Shown: positions 17,296-28,432 of the stretch, piece by piece
How positions within the stretch are numbered: position 1 is the first letter of the stretch
How the letters are laid out: every line of letters begins with the position of its first letter
Assembly: GCA_017745595.1 (NCBI GenBank)
Contig: WMBV01000028.1
Coordinates: 1 to 64,000 of the forward strand
Source: Bordetella petrii
GTDB lineage: Bacteria; Pseudomonadota; Gammaproteobacteria; Burkholderiales; Burkholderiaceae_B
Direction of reading: 5' to 3'
Length of the DNA: 64,000 nt
Made by a program: the position numbers and the translations under genes
The notes under the pieces: generated by a model
Told to the model about the DNA's origin: nothing
The model's database searches: none
What the model saw: the letters and a program-made list of their open reading frames with translations, nothing else

Positions 17296-18009
17296 ATGCA
17301 CGTCCATCAACTTCATACTGCCGCGCGGCTGGCTGTGCTGGGCGCCGTGTTGTCCGGCCTGGCGGGGTGCGCCAGCGCCCAGTCCGAGGCCAGCCGTCCG
17401 CCCGTGCAGCAGGTAGAAGACCGGCAGGCGGGCGATACGCCCGTCACGCCGCCCGCGGCCGCGGCCCCCAAAGCCAATTCCACCGTTGCCGAACTGCAGG
17501 CCTTGATCCAGAACCGCCAGGTATCGGAACTGCGCACCACGTATAACGGCACCTATGGCGCCAGCCTGCTGTTCAAGCCCGACGACCTGACCTATTACGC
17601 CGCCTTGTTCCAGCAAAAAGATTTCTGGCGCGTGGTGCAGACAAAGTCCGACCAGCAGGCGGAATCCACGTACCGGGCCTTTGCGCGGCAGTCGGCCGAC
17701 CTGGCCGAAGTGGACATCAAGCGCATCAAGCTGCAAGCCGAATACGCACATTCCGAACGCCTGCTGGCCGAACGCAGCAGCGAACTGGCCACGCTGCAGG
17801 CCGACCAGTCGCTGCGCCAGCAGCAAGAACAGCAGGTCGCGGCGCGCCAGGAACAGGCGCGCGTGCAGGCCGCGGCGCTGTCCCAGCAGCAACAGCAGCT
17901 GCGCAAAGAGCTTACCGCCATGCAGCGCCAGATCGATGCCTTGCAGGCTCAGCAGGCCGAACTGCAGCGCGCCGACACGCCGGCCGCATCCCGCAAGAGC
18001 CGCAAGTAG
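17296..18009 (+). CDS. DUF2968 coiled-coil lipoprotein
   Basis: About 237 residues. A signal peptide ends in the lipobox LAGC; the middle part carries LQALIQNRQVSELRTTYNG, typical of DUF2968. The C-terminal half is a long Gln/Ala/Glu-rich coiled coil. Function is unknown; it is probably anchored in the outer membrane facing the periplasm. ATG 17296 is preceded by GGGG and gives the shortest signal peptide; an ATG at 17251 in frame would put 15 extra residues before it. A TATAGT box lies near 17262. The gene ends at a long bidirectional hairpin. Confidence 0.8.
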   Translation: MHVHQLHTAARLAVLGAVLSGLAGCASAQSEASRPPVQQVEDRQAGDTPVTPPAAAAPKANSTVAELQALIQNRQVSELRTTYNGTYGASLLFKPDDLTYYAALFQQKDFWRVVQTKSDQQAESTYRAFARQSADLAEVDIKRIKLQAEYAHSERLLAERSSELATLQADQSLRQQQEQQVAARQEQARVQAAALSQQQQQLRKELTAMQRQIDALQAQQAELQRADTPAASRKSRK

Positions 18010-18024
18010 CGCGCCGCGCCGGCC

Positions 18025-18068
18025 GCGCAAACACATACGGGCCCATCTGGGCCCGTATGTGTTTGCGC
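18025..18068. terminator. Perfect 21-bp inverted repeat between convergent genes
   Basis: Arms 18025-18045 and 18048-18068 are perfectly complementary (cores ACACATACGGGCCCA and TGGGCCCGTATGTGT) around a 2-base centre. It lies between the DUF2968 gene (plus) and the DUF1178 gene (minus), so it is probably a bidirectional terminator. It lacks T-runs. Confidence 0.6.
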
Positions 18069-18078
18069 GCGGCGGCGG

Positions 18079-18543
18079 CTATTGCAGCCGGTCGTCGTCC
18101 AGGAAATCGGGCAGGGCCATGACGTCGATGCCGTCTTCGCTGAGCGCCAGGCGTTCTTCGGCGGTGGCGGTACCCCGGATGGGGCGTTCGTCGGCGTCGC
18201 CTTCATGGATGCGGCGGGCTTCTTCGGCAAAGCGCGGGCCGACGTTTTCGGTTTTGCGGACCAGTTCGCGCATCTGCTGCAACACGGCGGCCTGCATGCG
18301 GGCCATGGCGGCGGGGTCGGCGGGGCCGGACGCCGGCGCCGTGCCGGCGGCGGGCGAGGGCGCGCGCAGGTGCGCCACGTTCAGGCGGGGCGCCGACAGG
18401 CGCTTGGCGATCTTGGCCGATGCGCACACGGGGCACGTGACCAGGCCGCGCGCCTGCTGCGCGTCGTAATCTTCGTGCGAACCGAACCAGCCTTCGAAAA
18501 CGTGGCCCTGGTCGCATTGCAGGTCGAATACTTTGAGTGCCAT
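18079..18543 (-). CDS. DUF1178 family protein
   Basis: 154 residues, cytoplasmic. The N-terminus MALKVFDLQCDQGHVFEGWF and the following CPVCASAKIAKRLSAPRL are characteristic of DUF1178 and include a likely zinc-binding Cys set. The C-terminal part has the conserved EEARRIHEGDADERPIRG segment. The biochemical role is unknown. It lies downstream of efp on the same strand but is separated by 151 bases and a hairpin, so it is probably transcribed alone. Confidence 0.88.
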   Translation of the reverse strand: MALKVFDLQCDQGHVFEGWFGSHEDYDAQQARGLVTCPVCASAKIAKRLSAPRLNVAHLRAPSPAAGTAPASGPADPAAMARMQAAVLQQMRELVRKTENVGPRFAEEARRIHEGDADERPIRGTATAEERLALSEDGIDVMALPDFLDDDRLQ

Positions 18544-18631
18544 GAGGGATAGATGGGGGGCGCGGCGGCGAATACAAGGCTTGGAAGCAAGGCTGGCGCG
18601 CCCCGCATGCGCCCAGTGTAGCGCTACAGCA

Positions 18632-18657
18632 ATAACGGCGCCTGCCGGCGCCGTTAT
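18632..18657 (-). terminator. Hairpin downstream of efp
   Basis: Perfect 11-bp stem ATAACGGCGCC / GGCGCCGTTAT with a TGCC loop, 38 bases past the efp stop. Only a short TTAT tail follows on the minus strand, so it is a moderate terminator candidate. Confidence 0.5.
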
Positions 18658-18694
18658 GGAAACCGCGGGGCGGGCGGCAATGCCCGCCGGGCGA

Positions 18695-19252
18695 TCAGTT
18701 CACGCGGCTGCGGTATTCGTGGGTGCGCGTGTCGATTTCGATCTTGTCGCCGATGGCGCAGAACAGCGGCACGCTGAGCTCGTAGCCGGTGTTGATCTTG
18801 GCCGGCTTGAGCACCTTGCCCGAGGTGTCGCCGCGCACGGCGGGTTCGGTGTAGGTGATTTCGCGGACCAGAATGGTGGGCAGTTCGACCGAGATGGCGC
18901 GGCCGTCGTAGAAGACCACTTCCACGGGCATCGCTTCTTCAAGGTAGTTCAGGGCATCGCCCATGCTTTCGGCTTCGATCTCGTACTGGTTGTACTCTTC
19001 GTCCATGAAGACGTACATGGGATCGGCAAAGTACGAATACGTGCACTCTTTGCGGTCGAGCACGACGACGTCGAATTTTTCGTCGGCCTTGTAGACCGAT
19101 TCGCTGCCCGAGCCGGTCAGCAGGTTCTTGAACTTCAGCTTGACCACGGCCGCGTTGCGGCCGGACTTGTTGTATTCGGCCTTTTGGACCACGAGGGGGT
19201 CTTTGCCGACCATGATCACGTTGCCGACTCGTAATTCCTGAGCGGTTTTCAT
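18695..19252 (-). CDS. efp: Translation elongation factor P
   Basis: 185 residues with the three beta-barrel domains of EF-P. EF-P rescues ribosomes stalled on polyproline. The domain I loop reads [10 protein letters not shown], so residue 32 is Arg, the position rhamnosylated by EarP in Pseudomonas and Neisseria, rather than the Lys modified by EpmA. The earP gene lies directly upstream on the same strand, confirming the Arg-rhamnose type. ATG 19252 is the obvious start. Confidence 0.97.
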   Translation of the reverse strand: MKTAQELRVGNVIMVGKDPLVVQKAEYNKSGRNAAVVKLKFKNLLTGSGSESVYKADEKFDVVVLDRKECTYSYFADPMYVFMDEEYNQYEIEAESMGDALNYLEEAMPVEVVFYDGRAISVELPTILVREITYTEPAVRGDTSGKVLKPAKINTGYELSVPLFCAIGDKIEIDTRTHEYRSRVN

Positions 19253-19399
19253 CGATTAAAACTCCGGGTGATATAGCGCGCTCGCCGTGCTTGCGCGCAG
19301 GTGCCGGCATGGCGGCCCACGTGCCCCGGGAGGCTGTCAAAGTCGAGGCCTGGCTCGACGCAACATGCGCGGGCAAAGGAACTCGGAAAACTCTCTATT

Positions 19400-20509
19400 C
19401 TAGCGTTTCTTGAGTAATTCTGCGCAGAAATCGGCCAAAGTGTCCCCTAAATCGGGGCGCGCGGCCTGTTGGGCGTCCCAGGCACGAGCCGCTGTTTGCC
19501 AGGCGTTCCAGGCGGGCGCTGCCAGCGCGGCGGGCAAGGCGGCGGCGCTGGCCGCCGCCGCGCCGGCGGGCGCATTCCAGGCGCGGATCAGGGCCTGGGC
19601 CTGGGGCGGGGCGGGGTAGCGCGCCAGCCAGGCGTCGAGTTTTTCCAGGTGGACGTCGCCCTCTTGGGGGTAGATATGCCACACCAACGGGCGCGCGGCC
19701 CATGCCGCCCGCACGAAAGAATCTTCGCCGCGCACCAGGTTCAGGTCGGCGCACCAGAGCAGGCGGTCGAAGTCGGGTTGCGGCACGAATGGCACCCGGG
19801 CCAGCCGCAGGGCGCCGCCGGCCGCGCCTTCCAGGCCCGGGGCGACGCCTTCGGGCGCCAGCAGCAGCGTGGGCCGCGCGTCGCGCGCCAGCGCCTGGGC
19901 CAGGGCGGCGGCGGGCGCGTGCGGGTAGCAGAACAAGGTCGCCAGGCGGGCCCCGGCGCGCCAGCCGGCCAGGTCGGCATCGCCCAGGCCCAGCTGGCGC
20001 AGGAAGGCCTCTTGTGCGGGTCGCGAGGCCTGGAAGGCGTCGCGTTCGGCGCTCAGGCCCGGTTCGCGCAGCAGGCCGCCGGTGGCGGGAGTGAATCCGG
20101 GAAAGAAGAAGTACTTGACCAGGCCATCGGGGCGCCGCGACGGCAGGCCGTGGCAGCTTTCCACCCAGGTTTCGGCACTGAGGTATTCGAGGTTGATCCA
20201 CACCGGCGGCCGGGCGCGCATGGCCTGCACGAAGGCGGGGGGCGGGTCGCAGGCAAAGGCTTCGATGACGACCTCGCCGGGCGCCAGGTCGGGCGGTTCG
20301 GAGCCCCAGTGCACGATGTCGATGCCCGCCAGCCGCTGCAGCGCGGCGTCGGCCGCGATGCCGGGCTGGATGCGGGCAAAGGCCCGCAGATCGTCGGTCC
20401 AGAGGCGCACCTGCCAGCCGCGCCCGTGCGCCAGCCGTCGCGCCAGGCGCCAGCACACGCCGATGTCGCCGTAGTTGTCGACGACCCGGCAGAAGATGTC
20501 GGCCCGCAT
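19400..20509 (-). CDS. earP: EF-P arginine rhamnosyltransferase EarP
   Basis: 369 residues, GT-B fold (formerly DUF2331). It transfers rhamnose from dTDP-L-rhamnose to Arg32 of EF-P. The N-terminus DIFCRVVDNYGDIGVCWRLA carries the two conserved Asp (residues 11 and 15 here), and the C-terminal half has the RGEDSFVRAAWAARPLVWHIYPQ nucleotide-sugar region, split here as RGEDSFVRA and WHIYPQEGDVH. It lies 14 bases after the DUF2863 gene and 147 bases before efp, so the three are probably co-transcribed. Confidence 0.95.
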   Translation of the reverse strand: MRADIFCRVVDNYGDIGVCWRLARRLAHGRGWQVRLWTDDLRAFARIQPGIAADAALQRLAGIDIVHWGSEPPDLAPGEVVIEAFACDPPPAFVQAMRARPPVWINLEYLSAETWVESCHGLPSRRPDGLVKYFFFPGFTPATGGLLREPGLSAERDAFQASRPAQEAFLRQLGLGDADLAGWRAGARLATLFCYPHAPAAALAQALARDARPTLLLAPEGVAPGLEGAAGGALRLARVPFVPQPDFDRLLWCADLNLVRGEDSFVRAAWAARPLVWHIYPQEGDVHLEKLDAWLARYPAPPQAQALIRAWNAPAGAAAASAAALPAALAAPAWNAWQTAARAWDAQQAARPDLGDTLADFCAELLKKR

Positions 20510-20523
20510 GGCGGTGCCTGGCT

Positions 20524-21726
20524 TCAGTGGAACTGGGCCGGCGCGGTGTCGGCGTCTTCGGGCAGCTCGGCGTGCACCAGTTCGCCCAGCGGATTGGGAA
20601 ACTGCGGCGCGCCGCAGTCTTCGCAATATTCGGGCGGCAGCAGGCCCGGAATGCGGCGCACGTCGTGTACGCCGTATTCTTTGAGCAGGGCGGTGATTTC
20701 GTCGACCGTGTCGGGCGCGTCGTCGTCGGCCGGCTGGTCTTCTTCGCGGCCATACAGCGGCCAGACGCAGCCATAGTAGACGTCGTTGCTGTTGCGGGCG
20801 GTGAAGCCGACGCGGTATTCGTCGATGCGCACATCGCCGCAACCGGCCACGACCGCGCGCAATTCGCCCGGGGCCAGGTTGACCGCGCTTTCCAGCCAGT
20901 TGACGGCGGCCCGCAGCGACAACGGCCGCACGCGGCGGTCGGCTTCGCGGTTGCTGAGGTAATAAGCGTCGGGCAGCAGGCATTCGATGCCGCAGCCGGG
21001 CAGCAGCGCGGCCAGGGTGGGCTGGGCCTGTTCGACCCAGTTCGCCAGGCAGGCATCGCGGCTGTGGGCGGCATCGCCGGGTTGTTCTTGCCAGCGGAAG
21101 ATGGGCGCGTGCTGGGGCACCGCCACGGCCGCGACCACATAACGCGTATCGGCCAGCATGTTGGCGGTTTCGGTCTCGTCGCTGAGCGCCGGCTTGGCGG
21201 TTTCGGCGCCCAGTGCCTGGCTGCCCAAGCGCTGCAGCCACTGCCACGTTTCGGAAAACGTGCGCGGCATCTGGTCGATGCTGACCAGCCAGGGCATCAG
21301 GGCCGCGCGGGTGCCTTCGGCCAGCACGTGGCCGTGCAACTGCGCCAGCAAGGCCTGTTGCGCCGGCGCCGCGATGGGCCCGGTGGGAATCGCGTAGCGC
21401 GTCCAGGCCACCACCGGCGCCACCAGCAGCAGGACGTCGTAGCGTTGGCCGTTCTTGTCGACGTGCATGGATTCGGACAGGGTCTCGGCCTGTTCGATCA
21501 GCACTTCGTAGGCGCCCGGATCGCGCTGCGCGAGGTGATCGAGCGCGGATTCGAGGGGGGCATCCTGGCCGCCGCGCAGCAGCTTGGAGATGGCCTCGGC
21601 GAGCAGGTTTTCCCAGTACAGGTCCTCGACCCTGCTGCCGGAGCGGTTCAGCGACTGCGCAAGCGCCACCAGCCGCGATGCATCGCGGCCGAGGCGGGAA
21701 GAAGAGGGGCTTCGGGCTCGGGCCAT
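20524..21726 (-). CDS. DUF2863 family protein
   Basis: About 400 residues, cytoplasmic, matching the beta-proteobacterial family DUF2863. Features are an N-terminal Ser/Arg-rich tail, a helical region, and a C-terminal YCEDCGAPQFPNPLGELVHAE segment with a Cys pair that could bind metal. Function is unknown. It is the first gene of the leftward group with earP (14-base gap) and efp, so a link with EF-P modification or translation is possible from context. I chose ATG 21726; a TTG at 21747 is in frame. Confidence 0.82.
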   Translation of the reverse strand: MARARSPSSSRLGRDASRLVALAQSLNRSGSRVEDLYWENLLAEAISKLLRGGQDAPLESALDHLAQRDPGAYEVLIEQAETLSESMHVDKNGQRYDVLLLVAPVVAWTRYAIPTGPIAAPAQQALLAQLHGHVLAEGTRAALMPWLVSIDQMPRTFSETWQWLQRLGSQALGAETAKPALSDETETANMLADTRYVVAAVAVPQHAPIFRWQEQPGDAAHSRDACLANWVEQAQPTLAALLPGCGIECLLPDAYYLSNREADRRVRPLSLRAAVNWLESAVNLAPGELRAVVAGCGDVRIDEYRVGFTARNSNDVYYGCVWPLYGREEDQPADDDAPDTVDEITALLKEYGVHDVRRIPGLLPPEYCEDCGAPQFPNPLGELVHAELPEDADTAPAQFH

Positions 21727-21805
21727 TGTCTTGTTGCGGGTGTCCAAAGTAAGGGGCGGAAACCCACTAGTTTAACGCCGGCCCGGTTCCGGCCCGCCCC
21801 GGCTG

Positions 21806-21900
21806 GTCAGGTGTCAGGCTCCGCAGGTGCCTGACACCGAAGCGGGCAGCCAGTGTTTCAATCGAACGGTGTCAGGCACCTGCGGAGCCTGACACCTGAC
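21806..21900. repeat. REP-like palindrome doublet
   Basis: Two 34-base arms (21806-21839 and 21867-21900) are perfect inverted copies around a 27-base spacer. Each arm is itself a hairpin, GGTGTCAGGC...GCCTGACACC with a 9-base loop. It lies between the 3' end of acnA and the 5' side of the DUF2863 gene. A degenerate relative is present at 37785-37870. Confidence 0.75.
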
Positions 21901-21928
21901 GCGGCTGGGGCGGGGCCGTTGCCGGCCG

Positions 21929-24628
<2,700 letters not shown>

Positions 24629-24735
24629 GATGAGACTCCGTGGGTTTAGGACCGCGTAAAGCTGCCATTTTGTGGCGTTTTGGCGCGCTTGTCATTGTAT
24701 GTGAGACAAAACGACCTGGCCCGCATTGGTCTTTG

Positions 24736-24756
24736 GTCTTATATCTTATATAAGAC
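24736..24756. promoter_or_regulatory. Operator dyad shared with acnB
   Basis: Half-sites GTCTTATA and TATAAGAC separated by TCTTA form a perfect 21-bp inverted repeat. The same 21 bases plus the following TTG recur at 59906-59929 upstream of acnB. The centre is about 59 bases before the predicted acnA transcription start. The short symmetrical form suggests a GntR- or similar dimeric regulator (inference). Confidence 0.7.
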
Positions 24757-24823
24757 TTGCCGTGGCAGTCAAAGTTCCGCGCCCTTCCGCATCGCAGGGT
24801 GGCCGGCCGCGGCCTCCGCCGCG

Positions 24824-24861
24824 AACCCCGCCCCCGGGTTATCCCCGGTGGCGGGGTTTTT
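24824..24861 (+). terminator. Intrinsic terminator upstream of the acyl-CoA dehydrogenase operon
   Basis: Stem AACCCCGCC / GGCGGGGTT (24824-24832 and 24850-24858) followed by TTTATTATT on the plus strand. No plus-strand gene ends here, so it terminates either a short untranslated leader or small RNA beginning near 24760, or read-through. Confidence 0.6.
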
Positions 24862-24952
24862 ATTATTCCTTCACCATTTCTACTATAGAAGAAAATATTT
24901 TACTGGGCTGAAAAATATGCCGCCCGCCCATGCACCCGGCCCGGAGGCCCCG

Positions 24953-26128
24953 ATGTCTCGCGACGATGACGAACTGACTGTCGACCAACGAACCCTGCGC
25001 GACAGCGCGGCGCAGTACCTGCGGCGCGAGGTGGCCCCTACCGTTGCCGCGTTTGAGGCCAAGGGCGAATTCGACTGGACCTTGCCCCGGCGCCTGGCGG
25101 ATTTCGGTTTGCTCGGCGGCTTTCTGCCCCAGGACCGTGGCGGATTCGACCTGAGCCACCTGGACTACGCCCTGCTCATGGAAGAGGCGGGGTATTGCTG
25201 GCACAGCCTGCGCTCGACGCTGAACACCATGAACATGGCCGTATTGCTGCTCGACTCGCTCGGCACGCCCGAGCAGAAGCAGCGCTACCTGGCGCCCTTG
25301 CTGGCCGGCGACCTGCGCGTCTGGATCGGCATTACCGAACCGGATCACGGGTCCAACGTGGCCGGGCTCGAAACCCGCGCCCGTCGCCAGGGCGATCACT
25401 ACGTCATCAACGGCAGCAAAATGTGGATCACCAACGGCGCCGTGGCCGAACTGGGTATCTTGATGGCGCGCGTCGTGCCGGGCGCGGCCGGCGAGCCCGG
25501 CGGCATCACGGCATTTCTGGTCGACCGCGAGCAGACGGCGTTCACCGCACGGCGCCTCGAAACCATGATCCTGCGCTCGACGGTCACGTCCGAGATGTCG
25601 TTCCAGGACGCGAAGGTGCCGGCCGGCAATGTGCTGGGCAACGTCGGCGAGGGGCTCAAAGCCATATTGCGCGGACTGAACTTCGGCCGCCTGGCGGTAG
25701 CCGCCGGCGCGGTGGGCGCGGCCCAGGCCGCGCTGGATCTGTCGGTGGAATACGCGCGCACCCGCAAGCAATTCGGCCTGCCTATCGGTGGCTTCCAGCT
25801 GGTGCAAAAAATGGTGGTGGACATGAAGGTGAAAACCGACGCGGCCCGCCAACTGTGCCGGCGGGCCGCCCGCGCGCTCGACCGCGGCATGGCGGCCCGC
25901 ATGGAATGCTCGGTGGCCAAGCTGTATGCGGCGCAGGCCGCCCACGAAGTGGCCGACCTGGCCTTGCAGGTGCACGGCGGCATGGGCTACAGCAAAGAAT
26001 ATCCCATCGAACGAATTTTCCGCGATACGCGGGGCGCCGTCATTCCCGAGGGCACCAGCGAAATCCAGACGCTGATCATCGGCCGCGACCTGCTGGGCAT
26101 TTCGGCGTTCGGCGGCGCGCCGGCCTAG
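24953..26128 (+). CDS. Acyl-CoA dehydrogenase
   Basis: 391 residues, FAD-dependent; introduces a C2-C3 double bond into an acyl-CoA. Signature regions are GITEPDHGSNVAGLETRA, YVINGSKMWITNG and the C-terminal LQVHGGMGYSKEYPIERIFRDTRG, with the catalytic Glu expected near IPEGTSEIQ. ATG 24953 is set by GGAGG five bases upstream; an ATG at 24917 is in frame without such a site. It is first in a run with a MaoC hydratase, a citrate-synthase-like lyase and a Bug receptor, so the substrate is probably a CoA-activated branched or dicarboxylic acid. Confidence 0.92.
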   Translation: MSRDDDELTVDQRTLRDSAAQYLRREVAPTVAAFEAKGEFDWTLPRRLADFGLLGGFLPQDRGGFDLSHLDYALLMEEAGYCWHSLRSTLNTMNMAVLLLDSLGTPEQKQRYLAPLLAGDLRVWIGITEPDHGSNVAGLETRARRQGDHYVINGSKMWITNGAVAELGILMARVVPGAAGEPGGITAFLVDREQTAFTARRLETMILRSTVTSEMSFQDAKVPAGNVLGNVGEGLKAILRGLNFGRLAVAAGAVGAAQAALDLSVEYARTRKQFGLPIGGFQLVQKMVVDMKVKTDAARQLCRRAARALDRGMAARMECSVAKLYAAQAAHEVADLALQVHGGMGYSKEYPIERIFRDTRGAVIPEGTSEIQTLIIGRDLLGISAFGGAPA

Positions 26129-26191
26129 CGCCGCCCGGCCCGCCACCGCAATCCTTTCCATCCACCGATTCGATCCCAAGGAGCCCCTGGC

Positions 26192-26698
26192 ATGTCTGAT
26201 CGCCTGTCCGCATTGGCCCAGGAACACGTTCTCTGCTTCGACGACTTCACCGTGGGCGACAGTTTCAAGACGTCCGCGCGCACGGTCACAGAGGCCGACG
26301 TGGTGAATTTCGCGGGCTTGTCCGCCGATTACAACTCACTGCATGTCGATGCCGAGTTCGCCGGGCAGACCCTGCACGGCGGGCGGATCGCCCACGGCCT
26401 GCTGGTGCTGTCGATTACCTCCGGCCTGTGCACGCGGCTGCCGCTGATGAAGTATCTCGAACCGTCGATCCTGGGGTTGAAGAACCTCGAATGCAAGTTC
26501 ATGCGTCCGTGCAAGCTGGGCGACACCATTCATGTGCGGCTGGGCATCGCCGGCAAGACCCCGGGCAGGAAGCCGGGCCGGGGCACCATCGCGATGACGC
26601 GGGTGGCCGTCAACCAGCATGGCGAGGACGTCATGGAAAGCACCTGGCACCTGGTCGTCAAGACGCGCGATGCGCAAGCCGCGGGAGAACGGCCATGA
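26192..26698 (+). CDS. MaoC-like acyl-CoA hydratase
   Basis: 168 residues, single hot-dog domain. The hydratase signature is visible in SADYNSLHVDAEFA (Asp and His) and GGRIAHGLLVLSITSGL. It would add water to the enoyl-CoA made by the upstream dehydrogenase, as in mesaconyl- or itaconyl-CoA hydratases. It ends in an ATGA overlap with the next gene, so the two products are made together. Confidence 0.9.
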   Translation: MSDRLSALAQEHVLCFDDFTVGDSFKTSARTVTEADVVNFAGLSADYNSLHVDAEFAGQTLHGGRIAHGLLVLSITSGLCTRLPLMKYLEPSILGLKNLECKFMRPCKLGDTIHVRLGIAGKTPGRKPGRGTIAMTRVAVNQHGEDVMESTWHLVVKTRDAQAAGERP

Positions 26699-27462
26699 AG
26701 CCGGCCGCGCCCACCACCGCGATCGCCCGGCATTCCGCCGACAGCATCCACGTGCGCGAACGGGACCTCGTCAAGGAACTGATCGGCCAGGTGTCGTTCA
26801 CCGAGATGATGTACCTGCAACTGATGGGGCAGCGCCCGACCGCGCTGCAGTGCCAAGTGCTGGACGCCGTACTGGTCACCCTGATGGAGCATGGCTTTAC
26901 GCCCAGCTCCATCGTGGCGCGCCAGATCTACGACTCCACGCCCGAAGCCATGCAGAGCGCGATCGCCGCGGGCATCCTGGGGGTCGGGGGCACGTTCATC
27001 GGCACCATGGAAGGCGCCGGCCTGCTGATCGAAGACCTGTTGTCCCAGCCGCAGCGCATGCGCGAACGGGCCGCCGACATCGCGCAAGGGCATGCGCAGC
27101 GCCGCCAGCCGGTACCGGGATTTGGCCATCCGTTTCACAAGCCCGACGACCCGCGCTCGCCGCAACTGTTCGACGTGGCGCGCCGGCATGGCGCGCAGGG
27201 ACGCCACATCGATGCCTTGACGATCTTGTCCGAAGAGGTGGACCGGGCCTTCGGCAGGCACCTGACCATCAATGTCACCGGTGCCGTGGCTGCCGTGCTG
27301 GGCGAGATCGGCATGCCGCAGAAGATCATGCGCGGCATTGCCGTCGTAAGCCGGGCGGCCGGCCTGGTGGGGCATATCCACGAAGAGCAGAACAAGCCTT
27401 CGGCGCGTTTCGTCTGGGACCTGGTCAGCAAGAACGTGCCGTACGCGAAGGAGACACCATGA
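26695..27462 (+). CDS. Citrate-synthase-fold lyase (citryl-CoA lyase-like)
   Basis: 255 residues, shorter than citrate synthase and similar in size to citryl-CoA lyases. Core motifs GVGGTFIGTMEGAG, VPGFGHPFHKPDDPR (catalytic His region) and GLVGHIHEEQ are present. Such enzymes split (or form) a 3-hydroxy-3-carboxyacyl-CoA to acetyl-CoA and an oxo acid. Coupled by ATGA overlaps to the MaoC gene before it and the Bug gene after it, it probably does the carbon-carbon cleavage of this pathway. The true substrate is unknown. Confidence 0.85.
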   Translation: MKPAAPTTAIARHSADSIHVRERDLVKELIGQVSFTEMMYLQLMGQRPTALQCQVLDAVLVTLMEHGFTPSSIVARQIYDSTPEAMQSAIAAGILGVGGTFIGTMEGAGLLIEDLLSQPQRMRERAADIAQGHAQRRQPVPGFGHPFHKPDDPRSPQLFDVARRHGAQGRHIDALTILSEEVDRAFGRHLTINVTGAVAAVLGEIGMPQKIMRGIAVVSRAAGLVGHIHEEQNKPSARFVWDLVSKNVPYAKETP

Positions 27463-28424
27463 ATCCCGGTTTCGGGCGCCTGTTGGGCGCTTTGTTGATC
27501 GCGGCCGCGGCTTGTGCCCAGGCGCAAGACTATCCGGCGCGGCCCCTGAAGCTTATTGTGCCCAATGCGCCTTCCGGCTCCACCGACCTGGTGGCGCGGG
27601 TCATCGCCGACAAGCTGGCGGGCGAACTGGGCCAGCCGGTGGTGGTCGAGAACCTGGCCGGCGCGATGGGGGCCATCGGCTTGCAGGCACTGGCGCGCGC
27701 GCCCGCCGACGGCTATACGCTGGGCTTGGGCACCATCGGCACGATAGCGATCAACCCCGCGGTCAACGCCGCATTGACCTGGGACCCTTTAAAAGATTTC
27801 GCGCCGGTGGGCATGGTGGGATCGACGCCTTTCGGCATCATAGTCAAGCCCTCGTTGCCGGCCGACTCGGTACAGGCCCTGATCGAACTGGCCAGGCAGA
27901 AGCCCGGCAAGCTCAACTACGCGACCGGAGGCGTGGGCGGGTCGCAACATGTGGCCACAGAGCTGCTGATGCAGATGAGCGGCATCGAGATGGTGCACGT
28001 GCCTTATAAGGGCAGCGGGCCCGCGCAGGTCGACCTGATGGGCGGCCACATCGATCTCATGATCGAACCCGTGGTGTCGGCCGCCGAGCATGTCAAGGCA
28101 GGCAAGGTCAAGCTGCTGGCGTTGACCGGGTCGCAGCGGTCGGCCGAGTTTCCCGACGTGCCATTGGTGGCGGATACGCTGCCCGGCTACGACGTCAGCG
28201 CGTGGTTCGCCCTGTTCGCGCCCGCGGGCACGCCCGAGCCGGCCATTGCTTTGCTGAATCGCGATCTGGGGCGCGTGCTGCGGATGCCGGAAGTCGTGCG
28301 CGTCCTGGCCGGGGCCGGCTTCGCCATCGCGCCGTCCACGCCCGCCGAATTGCAGGCCTTTCACCAGAGCGAGGTGACGAAGTGGCGCAAGGTCGTCGAG
28401 ACGGCGGGCATCGCGCCGGATTGA
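27459..28424 (+). CDS. Bug-family periplasmic receptor (TctC-like)
   Basis: 321 residues. A signal peptide (to about AQAQ) is followed by a Bug fold with the PLKLIVPNAPSGSTDLVAR and VPYKGSGPAQVDLMGG regions. Bug proteins bind carboxylates and related small molecules for TTT-type uptake. No TctA or TctB gene is nearby. ATG 27459 overlaps the lyase stop and is preceded by GAAGGAGA. The ligand is probably the substrate of this cluster. Confidence 0.93.
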   Translation: MNPGFGRLLGALLIAAAACAQAQDYPARPLKLIVPNAPSGSTDLVARVIADKLAGELGQPVVVENLAGAMGAIGLQALARAPADGYTLGLGTIGTIAINPAVNAALTWDPLKDFAPVGMVGSTPFGIIVKPSLPADSVQALIELARQKPGKLNYATGGVGGSQHVATELLMQMSGIEMVHVPYKGSGPAQVDLMGGHIDLMIEPVVSAAEHVKAGKVKLLALTGSQRSAEFPDVPLVADTLPGYDVSAWFALFAPAGTPEPAIALLNRDLGRVLRMPEVVRVLAGAGFAIAPSTPAELQAFHQSEVTKWRKVVETAGIAPD

Positions 28425-28432
28425 GCCGCGCG

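Larger units (their letters stand above)
24629..24952. other. acnA - acyl-CoA dehydrogenase intergenic region
   Basis: These 324 bases hold three recognisable elements. Nearest acnA is a minus-strand -10-like TACAAT (24694-24699), then the 21-bp dyad shared with acnB (24736-24756), then a plus-strand intrinsic terminator (24824-24861) that ends about 90 bases before the acyl-CoA dehydrogenase start. The last 90 bases are AT-rich (TTTCTACTATAGAAG, an inverted repeat near 24881-24895) and probably carry that operon's promoter. Confidence 0.5.
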
